From assembly GCA_016808115.1 (NCBI GenBank), contig JAEQBH010000036.1:1-64000 (forward strand): a stretch of 64,000 nucleotides of DNA, read 5' to 3'. The DNA comes from Tetrastigma voinierianum. Lineage: Eukaryota; Streptophyta; Magnoliopsida; Vitales; Vitaceae. The translations under genes and the position numbers were made by a program. Below are positions 34,256 to 46,052 of this stretch, one piece after another; position 1 is the stretch's first letter, and every line of letters begins with the position of its first letter. Under the pieces are notes generated by a model. It was not told the origin of the DNA, searched no databases, and was given only the letters and a program-made list of their open reading frames with translations.

Positions 34256-34849
34256 TGATAAAATTATTTAGGGAATATGACACAATATTATTCAAGATTA
34301 ATAAGACAATGAGAATTCAGTGCTGATGACTTAAGCAAGAAATTAATTTGTTGGATCCCTTGGAACTTATTAGAGATCACATAAATGATTACTTTATGAT
34401 TTGAGATGTCTACAAGTATATGCTATAACTTTGACTTTAGAGTCCTTGTGTTGAATATCATAGCACAACTAAACTTGTTGGGAAAAATTAAAACCTTACA
34501 AAGAATAATTTTCAATTAGTTGAACATATGGAATAAGTTACGAGATATGGTAAATTTGACTTTGTTTAATTAGATGATGGAATCTTGAAATTCGAGACTA
34601 GAGTTAATGTCTTAAATAATTGAGACATAAAGAAAAAACTTTTGGAATGAAGTTTATTGTTTTAGGCCTTACTATTCGCCCTAGAGGAATGCAAATGTAC
34701 AAAGATTTGAGATAGAGTTTTGGGTGGTCAAGTATGAAGTCAGATATTACACGATTTGTGGCTTGGCGTTTAATGTGTTTATATATGAACGTTACATCAA
34801 CAACCAATAGAGTTTTGAAACCGTTTTTGTATTATTATGAATGTGGAAA
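34256..34849. other. AT-rich stretch, possibly decayed gypsy pol
   Basis: It lies upstream of the integrase remnant in the same orientation and may hold eroded RT/RNase H, but no landmark was recognised. Confidence 0.35.
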
Positions 34850-35700
34850 CTTATTACCATGGATCTGGTGGATGTGGTAAATATAAGTGAACTCCAATTA
34901 GTGATAATCATTATGATGAAGTTAGTTTATTGATAAAGTCTACTTATTTTCTATTAGACTACTTTGTATTAAGAAGATTTTTTGAGAATGTATGAGATGT
35001 CTTATTCAAAGGTATATGGTAAGAATTCTTGTTTTACTAATACTAAGTATTAAGTTTTAATAGTAACTTTTGTACTTAGGTTGATGACTAATTGAGGAGA
35101 GTAATCCAAAGTTTGAAAAGATTTGTTAAGAGATTGTGTTTCACACATGAAAAGTAATTAGAATAAGTACTTATATTTGGTTAAATTTTCTTACAATAAT
35201 ATTTTTTAAAGGTAGTAAAGAGATGATACTTTTATATGGGTTTATGGTAGGAGATGATGATGTCCTATTTGTTATGTTCCATATTAGAGGGAAAACTTTG
35301 AAGACTTAAACTTGTGCAATTGACTATTGAAAATATAGCCTTAATTAAAGAAAAATTTAGAAAAATCAAAGTACACATAAGGATTATGCCGATAATCTGT
35401 AGAAATACTTGGAATTTGAATTTGGTGATTTTGTTTTCTTCGAAGTTTGCTTATTAAGTTTTAATGACATTTGGAAAAAAAAAAAGGCGTCTTTGTGTAT
35501 TAAAATTTGGATTTTAAAGCCTATATAAGTTTTATAATGTGTATTTATGTTGAGTTTGAGGGAATATATTCTTTTATCCCTTTAGGTTATGAAATTGGAG
35601 GCTATTCAAATTTGAAAGATTGGACTCATGAAAAGTATGTGTTCAAATTATGGGTGTGATGGAAAAAAATAAGAAAGAAAGAAAACGAACATCATAAATT
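34850..35700 (+). pseudogene. Ty3/gypsy integrase remnant
   Basis: Pieces in order on the plus strand: an IDKVYLFSIRLL stretch (about 34930-34965), comparable to the VDRLTKSAHFIPI region of the catalytic core; FSYNNIFKGSKEMILLYGF (about 35190-35245), comparable to EFAYNNSY..SIGMAPFEALYG; a TIENI.LIKEK-like stretch (about 35325-35350); then KDYADNL.KYLEFEFGDFVFFEV (about 35381-35445), comparable to SYADNRRKDLEFEVGD.VFLKV. After that the reading decays. Many stops and frame changes are present. The remnant ends about 60 bp before the LTR, as expected for the tail of pol, and the GTCAAGTTTAGAGGACTAAACTTT phrase before the LTR is the typical end of this kind of gypsy coding region. Confidence 0.7.
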
Positions 35701-35747
35701 GGTTAAGGACTCCATTTATGTCAAGTTTAGAGGACTAAACTTTATAA

Positions 35748-35760
35748 GAAAAGGAGAATG
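35748..35760 (+). promoter_or_regulatory. Polypurine tract
   Basis: The purine run aagaaaaggagaatg abuts the TG that opens the LTR at 35761, the normal position for plus-strand priming. Confidence 0.6.
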
Positions 35761-36104
35761 TGATACCCAAAATTTTCCAACAAAAACAAAAAGAAAGAAA
35801 GAGGGATAAGCTTTGGGTACTTTTAAAAGATGGAAGATGGCTAAATTGAAATTTTTAAAAGATGAAGGGGTTTTGAGGCAAATGTAGAATTTGTCTTAGT
35901 ATAAAAAGAGCTCTCAAATTCATATGACCCATTCTTTATTTCATTTTTATTAGAGAGAGAGAGAGAGAGGAGGAGCTAGGGTTTCAAAATAGGGGAGATT
36001 TCAAGCCTCAAAAACTTCAATCTCAAGTAAGAATTTCTTTTCTATTTTGATTTTTTGATAGTTAGGTTTTATAAAAGTTTGGATTTAAAAGCTTAGGGCT
36101 TTCT

Positions 36105-36430
36105 AAATCTTTAGATTTGAAACCCTAGAAATGATTTGAATGCATAAAAGCAAGGATTTTGGCTCGGGCTTGATGATATATTTTCAAGTGGCTCACTCTT
36201 GAATCTTAGATTTGAAAACTATGGTTTTCTAAACCTTCAAATTTGAAACCCTAGAAGTGATTAAAATGCATAGAATCAAGAATCTTGGTTTGGGTTTGAT
36301 GTTTGATATATTTGGGGTAATTTGTCACCCTTGGAATCTTAGATTTGAAAACTTAGGGTTTCCTAAACTTTCATATATGAAACCCTAGAAATGTAAGAAA
36401 AACATAGTATTGAGAAATTGGTTAGAATGG
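36105..36430 (+). repeat. Three-copy repeat of about 125 bp in the LTR
   Basis: Three copies carry gaaaccctagaaatgatttg, then a ttgatgtttgatatatttt-type block, then cttagatttgaaaac and ggttt.ctaaa. Starts lie near 36118, 36244 and 36380. Confidence 0.7.
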
Positions 36431-37059
36431 GTCTTGATGTGTTTTGGTGATTCTTAGGCTACAAAGCTTGAGATTTTAAAGGCTAAATTAAGGATTCCCT
36501 ACAAGTTACAAAGAACCATTTGTTTATAAGAGATTTGGGGATTTCAACCAAAAAAATCATGTTTTATATTAAAATTCATAAATTTTGAAATTTAAGGAAT
36601 TTATAGAATTGGAAAATTGATGATGATGAGGCTATTGGGTAAAAACCCTAATTTATTTTAAATTCTCAAGTTAAAGAGGTTTTGAGATTTTAGGTTTAAA
36701 TATTTTTAGTTCTTAGAAAAGAAAAATATGAGATATAAAACCTATGAGTACGAAAAGTATTATTTTTATCTAATAGGATATTGTTCATATTATTAAGATG
36801 AATTGTGAATCTTTTGAGGATTCTTGGTTTTTCTAGTACCTTGAAATACCAGGTAAGGAAGATTAATGAAGTTTTTCTTATATAAACAAATATTTGTTAT
36901 TATATGTGATTATGAGTTTTGGATATTTCTACTTATTTAAATCATATGCATGGATTTTGTATGGAAATGAATTCGAAGAATGTGTATGATGAGATTGAAA
37001 ATCGTGGAGATATAATTTTGTGTCTTGAACAGAAAAGATGATACAGGAATATTTGACTT

Positions 37060-37300
37060 TGGTTTATACGACCCCGCCAACCGATTATAATAGTTGACAC
37101 ATTTAATTCGGGTCAACGGCAAGATAAACTCGATAAATATGGCCCCAATCAATAGATATAAATCCTGACAAATACAACCCCGTTCAACGGGTATAAACTT
37201 GGAAAGACGCCCCCGATTGAGTACAAACTCACACAAATATGGCCCCATCAATGAGTATAACTTCCTAAATACAGCCCCTCACACCGTTATAAGTAATTAA
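37060..37300 (+). repeat. Short repeat of about 50 bp with 'ggccccaatcaa..gtataa' words
   Basis: Four to five degenerate units, each with a CCCC core and a gtataaact-like end (for example acaaccccgttcaacgggta and tatggccccatcaatgagta). Confidence 0.6.
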
Positions 37301-37319
37301 CAACACGTAATCTCAAAGA

Positions 37320-38275
37320 AATGGTTATAATAGTTGACATAATGGCTCTTATCAAAGAGTTAGAATAGTTGACATTCTATTTGAAACAAATATGTTTTGA
37401 GAACCAAGAATATAAATGTTTTGAAATGGTTCTTGTTAACGGGTTAGAATAGTTGACATTCTATTTGAAACAAATATGTTTTGAGAATCAAGAGTGTAAG
37501 TATTTTGGAATACCCCTTGTCAAAAGGTAAGAATAGTTTACATTATATTTGAAACAAATATGTTTTGAGAATCAAGTGCATAAGTGTTTTGAAATTGCCC
37601 TTGTCAGCGGGTTAGAATAGTTGACATTTTATTTGAAACAAATATACTCAAAACCATGAGTGTAATTATTTTGAATGACACTTGTCAAAGGGTTAAAATA
37701 GTTGATATTCTATTTTGAAACAAATATAAGGCTGAGAACCACAAGTGTAAATATTTTGGAATAGCCCTTGTCAACGGATTAGAATAGTTGATATTCTATT
37801 TGAAACAAATATGTTTTGAGAACTAAGTGTATAAGCGTTTTGATATAGTCTTTGTCAACGGGTTATAATAGTTAAAATTCTATTTGAAACAAATATGTTT
37901 TAAGAACCAAGAGTGTAAGTATTTTGAAACGGTCCTTGTCAACGAGTTAGAATAGTTGACATTCTATTTGAAACAAATATATTTTGAGAACCAAGTACAT
38001 AAGCGTTTTGAAATTATCCTTGTCAATGGGTTATAATAGTTGATATTCTATTTGAAACAAATAAGTCTTGAGAACCAAGAATGTAACTATTTTGGAATAG
38101 CCTTTGTCAATAGGTTAAAATAGTTGACATTCTATTTGAAATCGTATATATATTTTGAGAACTAAGTGCATAAGCGTTTTGAAATGGTCCTTGTCAATGA
38201 GTTAGAATAGTGGACATTTTATTTGAAACAAATATTTTGAGAACCATGAGTATATGTGTTCTAAAATATTTGTGG
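37320..38275 (+). repeat. 84-bp tandem array, about 11 copies
   Basis: The unit reads ttagaatagttgacattcta, then tttgaaacaaatatgttttg, agaaccaag, tgtaag..ttttga and ccttgtcaacgg. The word tagaatag occurs at 37361, 37445, 37529 and 37613, a steady 84-bp spacing, and recurs to about 38205. Copies differ by single substitutions and small deletions. It is a minisatellite inside the LTR. Confidence 0.88.
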
Positions 38276-38929
38276 ATTTGATTATGACATGAATTTTTTT
38301 AAGAAACATAAAATATGATGAACATCCGTTTGAAATATATTTAGATCTTATTTATTTGTACTCAAGGATTTTATGAGATTTATGAGGAAAAGAAAAATAT
38401 GTTATTTCTCCAATTTTGTGAATTTAAAATATTTGATCCATGAAATTGTACTATTAACATTCCTTATTGGGCTTTTAGCTCACTCTTTATTATTAATCAT
38501 TTTCGTGTGCACTTAAACTCATGGTAGGAGTTATTTAGGGGTAGGCATGATGAAAGGAGTAAACTATTCAGCCACGTTGGTTTAAAGACTTGACCATTGT
38601 TGGACTACTTTAATGCTTTGGGATTTAATGTTTGCAAACTTTCATTTGAAGGATTTTATGTTGCTAGAATGTTACGTTTTGAGAAAATTATTTTTAAAAA
38701 TTTTATCTTGTTGGAAGATGTTGGTTTAATGACATTTTGTTTTACTTTGGAAGATTTTATATCATTGGGAGATTTCAATTTTATGAAATTAGTTTAATTT
38801 TTCTTGTGAGCATATTGTGGACAAGCAAGATTTATAAGCAAAAATTTTGAATATGTCATTTACATGTGGGTTTGTATTCTATATGAATGACACAACGCCA
38901 TTGGTTAGAAGTTTGTGGTGTTACAAGCC

Positions 38930-39270
38930 ATGTGTGCATCACTACAACCTCACCTGGAGAATACAGTGGGAAGAGTTGGTTCGTCACTAATCAGATGCTC
39001 CAATCTTAATGAAATGCTGAATGAGATATTATCCTTGAGGGAGTGGATTTTGGTGTTGCACATCACCTAGAGACAAAAAGGTGATGTTCCATATATGGAG
39101 GATTTGAACTCAACACTATCGATGCATTTTCTTGAGGGTGTGGACCGAACAAAGAAGCAAAATCGGGGCTGGTTGGTGCAAAGTCGTGTGTGCTACTATG
39201 CTCTCAACTGCATAAATATCGGGTAAAGAATCGGGTCGTTAGAGTCTCTAAGATCATATGAATACTAGTA
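38930..39270. repeat. Dispersed repeat, related to 44757-45040
   Basis: Shared blocks include gtggatt.tggtgtt.cac, then ggtgatgttccatatatgga, aactcaacactat...gcattttcttgagggtgtgga, and aagcaaaatcgggg.tgg. In the second copy the aagcaaaatcgggg block comes first and the ttttcttgaaggcgtag block comes last, so the order is circularly permuted. It lies directly after the LTR end at 38925. Confidence 0.6.
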
Positions 39271-40308
39271 TTCATAACAACTTTAAGAGTAACATCATCA
39301 AAGCTAACCTGCCTTTATCACCAAATAACCATTGAAAACTAGGAGAGAATATCAAAAGTCTCTATTAATCGACACGTGTTGTCTTTGCAACACATTATCC
39401 AAAGATCCAAGTAAAAGACAACACATTATCTAAAGATTAAAGTATAAGACACTCTTTCCCTTGATAAACCACTCTTTCCCTTTGATGGGTTAGTTTATAA
39501 GCAAAAGCTAGCTTTACTGAATCGCCTTTAAGTGCTAATTACTATAGTGATATTAAGTCCTTAGGCTACACAAAGTGAGGAAGAGAGTAATAATAAACTA
39601 GCATGATATCTATAATAAATAATATAACCAAATATATATATGATATAGTTTGAGATTCAAAGCATTTGATAATTAATTTAGTAAAATATAGTATTCTCAA
39701 ATTACGTGTCCTTGCAAGGTATCCTAATATCGCCTTAAGTGATTGATATTCAATGTTTCTCATTCTATAAACTTACCTAGTCTTGTCCCTATGAAAAGTT
39801 AACATCCCTAATTCCTATTGTTTAACTTGCCGATGAGGTGGTGATGAATCCAATTTAAAATGTGCTTTAACGATAAAGGTGAGCTTTGCCCTTTCTCGCT
39901 TAATCTTTTAAGTACATTGGAACGAGGAATAAGAATGAAAAATCCTTTACATTCTTATTTCATATGGAATGAAATTAATAATTTAATTATATTCCTAGTG
40001 TTTGGATTAGTTTATAAATCTTACATAGGAATTATTATTTATTTCAATTCTATCGTTTGGCAATACTAGAAATTATAATATAAATAAATAAATTGACATT
40101 AATGCCGTGTCCATAGTTTTAATTATATTTTATTTTATTTTTAAATAGCATACTTCTATAGTTTTTTTGTTAAATAATAGATTAAACAAAAAATATAATT
40201 TAAAAAATAACCAGAAAAAAAAATCATTTAACCTATACAAATATTTAATCATTCATTCATAAATATTTTATTTTATTTTTCGATTATCCTCGAGACATAC
40301 ATAAATAA

Positions 40309-40310
<2 letters not shown>
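39271..40310. other. AT-rich spacer, no gene seen
   Basis: Includes two near-identical words cactctttcccttgataaacc and cactctttccctttgatggg (39451-39486) and several small frames without motifs. Confidence 0.55.
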
Positions 40311-40376
<66 letters not shown>

Positions 40377-40380
40377 ATAT

Positions 40381-40412
<32 letters not shown>
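40311..40412. repeat. (TA)n microsatellite, two runs
   Basis: About 60 bp and then 25 bp of TA dinucleotides separated by ctatatcttt. Confidence 0.95.
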
Positions 40413-40416
<4 letters not shown>

Positions 40417-40867
40417 TTAACCACAAATTAATTATGCTTTGAATCTATTTTATTTCATTTGTTTATTATTATATTATAGGTGTTTTGTTAATTTCCACTT
40501 CACATTTTCAAAAGTTTGAAAACTACGAGGATAAACCACATTTCTCCAATAATTTAATTATTTTCAATACGCCCAAACAACAAACTAAATTATAATTTTT
40601 CTTATTTCATATAAGTTTTTCATTTTATTTTCTTTATTTCATATTCTATACAACCAAACATATGCCCTATAATTAATTATTTTATTTTATTAAAATATAA
40701 TTAATCATTTTAGATTTTTTATGATTATATATGTTTATGTTTCCTAATTTTCCTATTTCGATGAAATAACATTTTTTTCAAATATTTATTGGTGAATTAT
40801 TTTGCAAGAATAAAGGCATCAAACTTGAGACAAGTTAGAAATGTGAGATATGAGAAGTAAAATATTA
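40413..40867. other. AT-rich spacer, no gene seen
   Basis: Strongly AT-rich; no frame or element end recognised. Confidence 0.55.
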
Positions 40868-41761
40868 AGGGCCAGCTTCCTTAACAACGCATTTATTAGA
40901 AACGTTTTTATAGGAATCCGATAAAGTGATTCTACAAAAGTTTTTTGTAACATGTCGTATACGTATAAAAACACGTTTATATCATTAAAGTTACCTAAAA
41001 GGATATTTAATATTTAATTATAAAAATAGGATATCATAATAAATAAAATTTTTTATTACAAGTATATGAATATATATAAAAATTTATATTAATAAATCCT
41101 AAATCAACTATTTTTATGATTATAAAAAATTTAAAAATATTTTTAGAAATAAGTGAATTAATGAATAAATATATATAAACATTTATATTAATAATACCTA
41201 AAATAATTATTTCTGTGATTATAAAATAATTAAAAATATTTATAAAAATATTTGAACTAATGAAAAAACATACATAAATATTTGTATTAATTAAAACCTC
41301 AAATAATTATTCATATGATTATAAAAATATTTACAAAAAGATTTGAATTAATTAATAACCGTATGCAAAAATTTGTATTAATAAATACTTAAAATAATTA
41401 TTTTTATAAAATATTTTATGATTGTAATGTTTTTCAAAATGACTACGAAAAGATTTGAATTTTTAAAAGTATATGATATTATCCGGATTTTTTAAAATAA
41501 ATAAATAGATGTTTTAAGGAAAAATAAATATACATTTAAAGATAAACAAGTAGGTATTTTAGGAATATATAAAAAAAAATTAAAGTGCTTTTTATAAAAA
41601 AAACAACTCTTAAGTGCTTCTCAAAAAACACTTCAAATGTTTTTTGGAACTTTTAAAAATGCTTTTGAAAATATTACCAAATGTTTTTTTTGGTCCTAAA
41701 AACACTTAAAAGTGTTTTTAGGTTTAGAAACACTTCTAAGAAGCATGGTCAAACTGACCCT
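40868..41761. mobile_element. Probable TIR DNA element (MITE-like), about 0.9 kb
   Basis: It begins agggccagcttccttaacaa and ends ...gcatggtcaaactgaccct; the last ten bases of the right end inverted (GGGTCAGTTT) pair with the left end (GGGCCAGCTT) at 8 of 10 positions. The right part contains many 'aaaagtgtttttag', 'acttctaagaagc' type words characteristic of non-coding plant TIR elements that begin GGGTCtGTTTGG. It includes a palindrome at 41695-41722. No transposase frame is present. A target duplication could not be confirmed. Confidence 0.5.
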
Positions 41762-42873
41762 AAATTGAAGTTATTCCCTCTTATCTCATTAAGAGGGAAT
41801 CAAAATACCACCTAGGTATGATGAATCAAATTCCTACTTAGAAGTAGGGTATGTTTCCATCGGAATTACTTTTGATTTAATTCATATTCTTATAAAACTT
41901 ATCCAAACATAGAAAGAAATAAGGGAGAAATTGACTGATATTTCATTTCCCATTCTCTATTCCCTCTTACCAAACGCTCCCTTATAGTAATTGCTTGATT
42001 AATATACTATCTATTTAGAAAATTTCCGAAAATATTTGTTTCTGAATTGGAAACCTATTATGATAAGAGAATGAATGTAAACTTTAAATTTTCCACGAGA
42101 GTATTTTCAAGAAAGTACGATAAAATATCCACTATCAAGACTTTAAAATCTCTTTCCATAAAATTTTTTCTTCCATCTACACAAATCCAAGTAATAAATA
42201 TATTGTTTATGAAACAATCGATGAAATTTATTACTATCAAATTCACTAAACCTTTTGTTAATAGTCTTTTAATGATACATTATCTCTAAGAAGAAAAGGT
42301 TTATTCAAATTGAAAATCCTAGTGTGATAAGAAAATTACTAATTTATCATATTTTGAATTTTAAGACTAAGATCTTATGCAAAAATAAACTTTGTTATAT
42401 ATTTATTTGGGAAAACTATATTACACAAGGTATCAATTTCAAACTATTTGGAAAATGATGATCAAATAATATTATTTGAAACCCATCCAAAAATTTGATA
42501 AAGAGGGTTGCAAGTGAATGAGCCATATGTAGAAGTCATGTAACCATTTGGTACAACTTATGTAAACCTTAATTACTAATTAAGACTCGCATCTTCTATC
42601 TTTTTTTATGAAATATTGGGATTTTTTTATCAAATATTAGGACTTCTTTATAAAATAAGATTATTTTTTCCTAATTTTTCAATTAGTTTGAAATTCATAC
42701 CCCCATATATATATAACATAGTTTTCTCTGTTTATTTTCCATCCTATTTTCATTGTGTTTTCCTCCGTGGAAAGTTATATATACTCCAAATTAAGGAGCC
42801 GCATGCATGCAGAAGATATCACCTCGTCCTGGTACCTATCATCGTCAACAAATTCATTATTACTAAATTTCCT
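41762..42873. other. AT-rich spacer, no gene seen
   Basis: Frames at 42047-42289 and 42616-42915 are Phe/Ile/Lys-rich and show no motif. The right part is upstream flank of the sucrose transporter. Confidence 0.5.
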
Positions 42874-42881
42874 TATTTAAT

Positions 42882-43026
42882 TGGGTTCAGTTATAAAAAA
42901 CGCGTTCTCATATGAGAACAAATTTTGTATTGTTAGATGGTAATTTTATCTATTTCAAGAGAAAATAACAATCTAACGATAAAAAACTCGTTTTCATATT
43001 AGAACAAGCTTTTTATAGCCTAACCC
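42882..43026. mobile_element. 145-bp MITE with long TIRs and an 8-bp target duplication
   Basis: The left end gggttcagttataaaaaacg and the inverted right end gggttaggctataaaaagct pair along about 60 bp, including CGTTCTCATATGAGAAC against its partner AAACGAGTTTTTTATCG. The short middle is unrelated. TATTTAAT occurs on both sides (42874-42881 and 43027-43034), a perfect 8-bp duplication, which points to a hAT-type cut-and-paste source. It sits about 315 bp upstream of the transporter start codon. Confidence 0.85.
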
Positions 43027-43034
43027 TATTTAAT

Positions 43035-43339
43035 AATAGGCAAAATAACAGGCAAGAAATGACCCCTGTTTTCTTCTCGAATACTCAGCACCTCAAGGAT
43101 GGTTTTACGTAAATCTCTCTTTCTATTTGCCCTCTCAATCCCTTACTATTCTACCTGACTCCAACTTTCATCATTTCTCGCATACAAGCCTCCCCCATAA
43201 ACTACCTTACCATATATATCTATATATATATATTCTTCCTCGATCTATTTTCATTAAAAAAAAGATTACTAAAAGAACGAAAACAAAAAAAGAAAAACTA
43301 AATTTTAAAAAAAAAGAAAAAGAAAAGGAAAAAGCAAGT
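43035..43339 (+). promoter_or_regulatory. Proximal upstream region of the sucrose transporter
   Basis: Contains a TATA-like run at 43210-43236 and a purine-rich leader (43256-43338) just before the ATG. The open frame extending upstream of the ATG to 43127 codes low-complexity Lys-rich sequence and is leader, not protein. No specific promoter element was confirmed. Confidence 0.4.
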
Positions 43340-44623
43340 ATGGAGCCGGCTACCAGGCCGCCCAACACCGTCGACCTCATAATTAAGGAGAGATGTGGCT
43401 GTAGCATCCATAGCTGCTGGTGTTCAATTCGGATGGGCTCTTCAGCTTTCTCTCTTGACCCCTTACGTTCAGCTCCTCGGCGTCCCTCACACTTGGGCTT
43501 CCTTCATTTGGCTCTGCGGTCCCGTCTCCGGGATGATCATCCAGCCATTGGTTGGCTACTACAGCGACCACTGCACCTCCCGCTGGGGGCGCCGCCGCCC
43601 TTTCATCATCGCCGGCACCATCCTCGTCGTTCTCGCTGTCATCCTCATCGGCTTCGCCGCCGACATTGGGAGAGCTGCGGGTGATAATCGAGAAGAAGAC
43701 AAGGTTCGCGCAGTTGTCATTCGTCGTAGGTTTTAGGTGCTCGACGTCGCCAACAACATGATGCAAGGCCTGCCAAGACCTCACAGTGGCCGACATGTCG
43801 GGGCATAACCAGAAGAAAACAAGGACGGCGAACGCCTACTTCTCGTTTTTCATGGCGGTCGGGAACGTCCTGGGCTACGCCGCCGGCTCTTATTCCGACT
43901 TCCATAAGGTCTTCCCCTTCGCCCAAACAAAAGCTTGCGATGTCTACTGCGCCAACCTCAAAACCTGCTTCATTTTCGCTATCATTCTCCTCATCATCTT
44001 AACCTCCACCGCCGTGGTTATGGTGAAAGAACGTCCACATAATCCAACCCAACATCAACAGAGGCGAAACCAAGGGAAAACGAAAAAGAAGCCAGAAAGA
44101 AGACAAGCAACAAAGAAGAAGACGACGACGACGAAGAAGATGGAGACGAGATTCCATCACCATTCTTCGGGCAAATCTTTTCTGCATTCGGGAACTTATC
44201 CCGCCCCATGTGGATGCTAATCCTTGTAACGAGCTTGAACTGGCTTGCCTGGTTTGGCTTCCTATTGTTCGACACAGACTGGATGGGAAAAGAAATCTAC
44301 GGTGGGACAGTCGACGGAGAGAATTCGAATCTGTATGATAAGGGCGTTCACGCTGGGTCTCTGGGGTTGATGCTGAACTCGGTGGTGTTAGGGTTGATGT
44401 CGCTGGCGATCGAGCCAATAGCTCGATGGGTTGGGGTGTGAAGAGGGTATGGGGTGTTGGGAATTTCATACTGGCGATTTGCTTGGCACTCACTGTTGCC
44501 GCCACAAAGATGGCAAGATCTCACAGACATGAAGCTGCAGCAGCAGGGAGAAGCATGGTCCCTTCCGCTGAAGTTAAGATTTTTGCATGGGCCATCTTTG
44601 CCATTTTGGGCATACCTCAAGCG

Positions 44624-45473
44624 GTTAGTACTACTCCCTCCTTCCTTCCTTCCTTTTACAATTTTTGATTAATTTTGAAAACAAAAATCAATATTTGTGT
44701 TAAATTTATCTTTTAGAAAGACACTTTTTGAGAAAAAAAAAATATAGTGAATTCTTAAGGGGTAGGCTCAACACAGAAGCAAAATCGGGGGTGGACAGGT
44801 GGGAAACCCTATGTGTGCCGTTGTAGCCTTGGACCAGATAATATCAGATGAAGAGTTAGGTGGAATTCTGAGTAGTATCAGTCGTCTTTGGAGACGAAAA
44901 TGTCTTTATGAGGATCTTGGAGCCTCGAGGAGGTGGATTGTGGTGTTTTACTTCATATAGAGATGAAAATTAAGGTCCATATATATATAAATTTTAACTT
45001 AACACTATGAAGGCCTTTTCTTGAAGGCGTAGACACTTTGCTCAAACCTATTAACTTCTATATTAAAATTCTTCTTTTTTTTTTGAGAAAAACTTCTATA
45101 TTAAACTTATTTCTTAAATTAAATATATCTTGAAAACAAAAATCAATATTTAGATTAATTTTTCAATATTTGTATTAAATTTATCTTATAGAAAGAAAAT
45201 TTTACTACCTAACATGAATGTGAGATGGTAGGGTCTCTCATAACTTAACCAAATGGTCTACAGTTAGAACCCACCCAGAATGTAATTGTGTTATGGTAAA
45301 GTTTTACCGTTTTATAGTTTTCTTAAAAACGAATGAAGTTAGTCTAGAACATCTCGCCCAATTAGACAAATAAAAATCCTTTTGAGGAAATAGGTATATA
45401 GTGAGAGTATATATAGGGTAACAAACTAATTAGCTTATTTTCAGATTTTCACCAAACAGATCCTTTGTACCAG
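44624..45473 (+). other. Intron 1 of the sucrose transporter
   Basis: Donor gttagt follows the GIPQA codons; the acceptor tttgtaccag precedes ITYSIPF, a junction position used in plant SUC/SUT genes. The 850-bp intron holds a dispersed repeat (44757-45040) and otherwise AT-rich sequence. Confidence 0.75.
44757..45040. repeat. Dispersed repeat inside intron 1
   Basis: Related to 38930-39270 by aagcaaaatcgggggtgga, gtggattgtggtgtttta, ggtccatatat, cttaacactatgaagg and ttttcttgaaggcgtaga. The block order is permuted relative to that copy, as expected if the parent element has repeated ends or was tandem. Confidence 0.6.
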
Positions 45474-46020
45474 ATCACTTACAGTATTCCTTTCGCCTAG
45501 CATCCATATATTCCAGTTCTTCTGGTGCCGGTCAAGGTAAATTATATGTATTAATTCTGCAAGGTTTTCCTTGAAAAATAAATCATTTCACAAATCTGAT
45601 TTATAATTTTTGCATTATATGTGTATCAGACATTCTCCTGACATTCTTTGGATCTTTTTTGAACGTGTACAGGGCTTTCTGTGGTGTTTTCAGAACCTGC
45701 AATAGTAAGCAATACAGGTTTGATCTCACAGCAACACACAGCCAGAACTGTATAAGCTACAAAATCTGTAGAATCAACTACTAATTTTGCTTTTAACAAA
45801 AATAAATTTTGTATAACACTAAAACATGTAGTGGAGATGGGAAGGTCGGTTTTCCTATCTTAACTAATAGTCTCGATATGAAACCTTAAGAATGCAAATG
45901 GTTATAAGCATCTGCCACTCTTATGGTCCATCCCACTTCAGAATGGTAGAAAATCTAGTTCCAGGGTGATATGGTTTCAAAGTGGCATCTAAGAGAAAAA
46001 GAAAAGAAATCTTATAAATC

Positions 46021-46048
<28 letters not shown>
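46021..46048. repeat. (TA)n microsatellite in the last intron
   Basis: About 14 TA units lie between exon 3 and exon 4 of the transporter locus. Confidence 0.9.

Positions 46049-46052
<4 letters not shown>

Larger units (their letters stand above)
35761..38925 (+). repeat. 3' LTR of a gypsy element, 3.2 kb
   Basis: Opens TGATACCCAAAATTTTCC right after a purine tract and integrase tail, and ends ...GTTTGTGGTGTTACA, giving TG...CA ends. The 5' copy was not found, so the element is truncated upstream. Inside it are three nested repeat sets (36105-36430, 37060-37300, 37320-38275) and a GA microsatellite near 35952. The ORF at 38597-38797 has no recognisable domain. Confidence 0.7.

Noticed and set aside
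37320..38275. CRISPR-like array
   Set aside because: Whole 84-bp units repeat with no unique spacers, in a plant LTR; this is a minisatellite.
43127..43339. N-terminal extension of the transporter frame to 43127
   Set aside because: The extension is Lys-rich low complexity over an untranslated leader; family members start at the MEPATRPP-type Met.
43207..44505. Minus-strand frames opposite transporter exon 1
   Set aside because: Antisense shadows of a GC-rich coding exon, with no domain.
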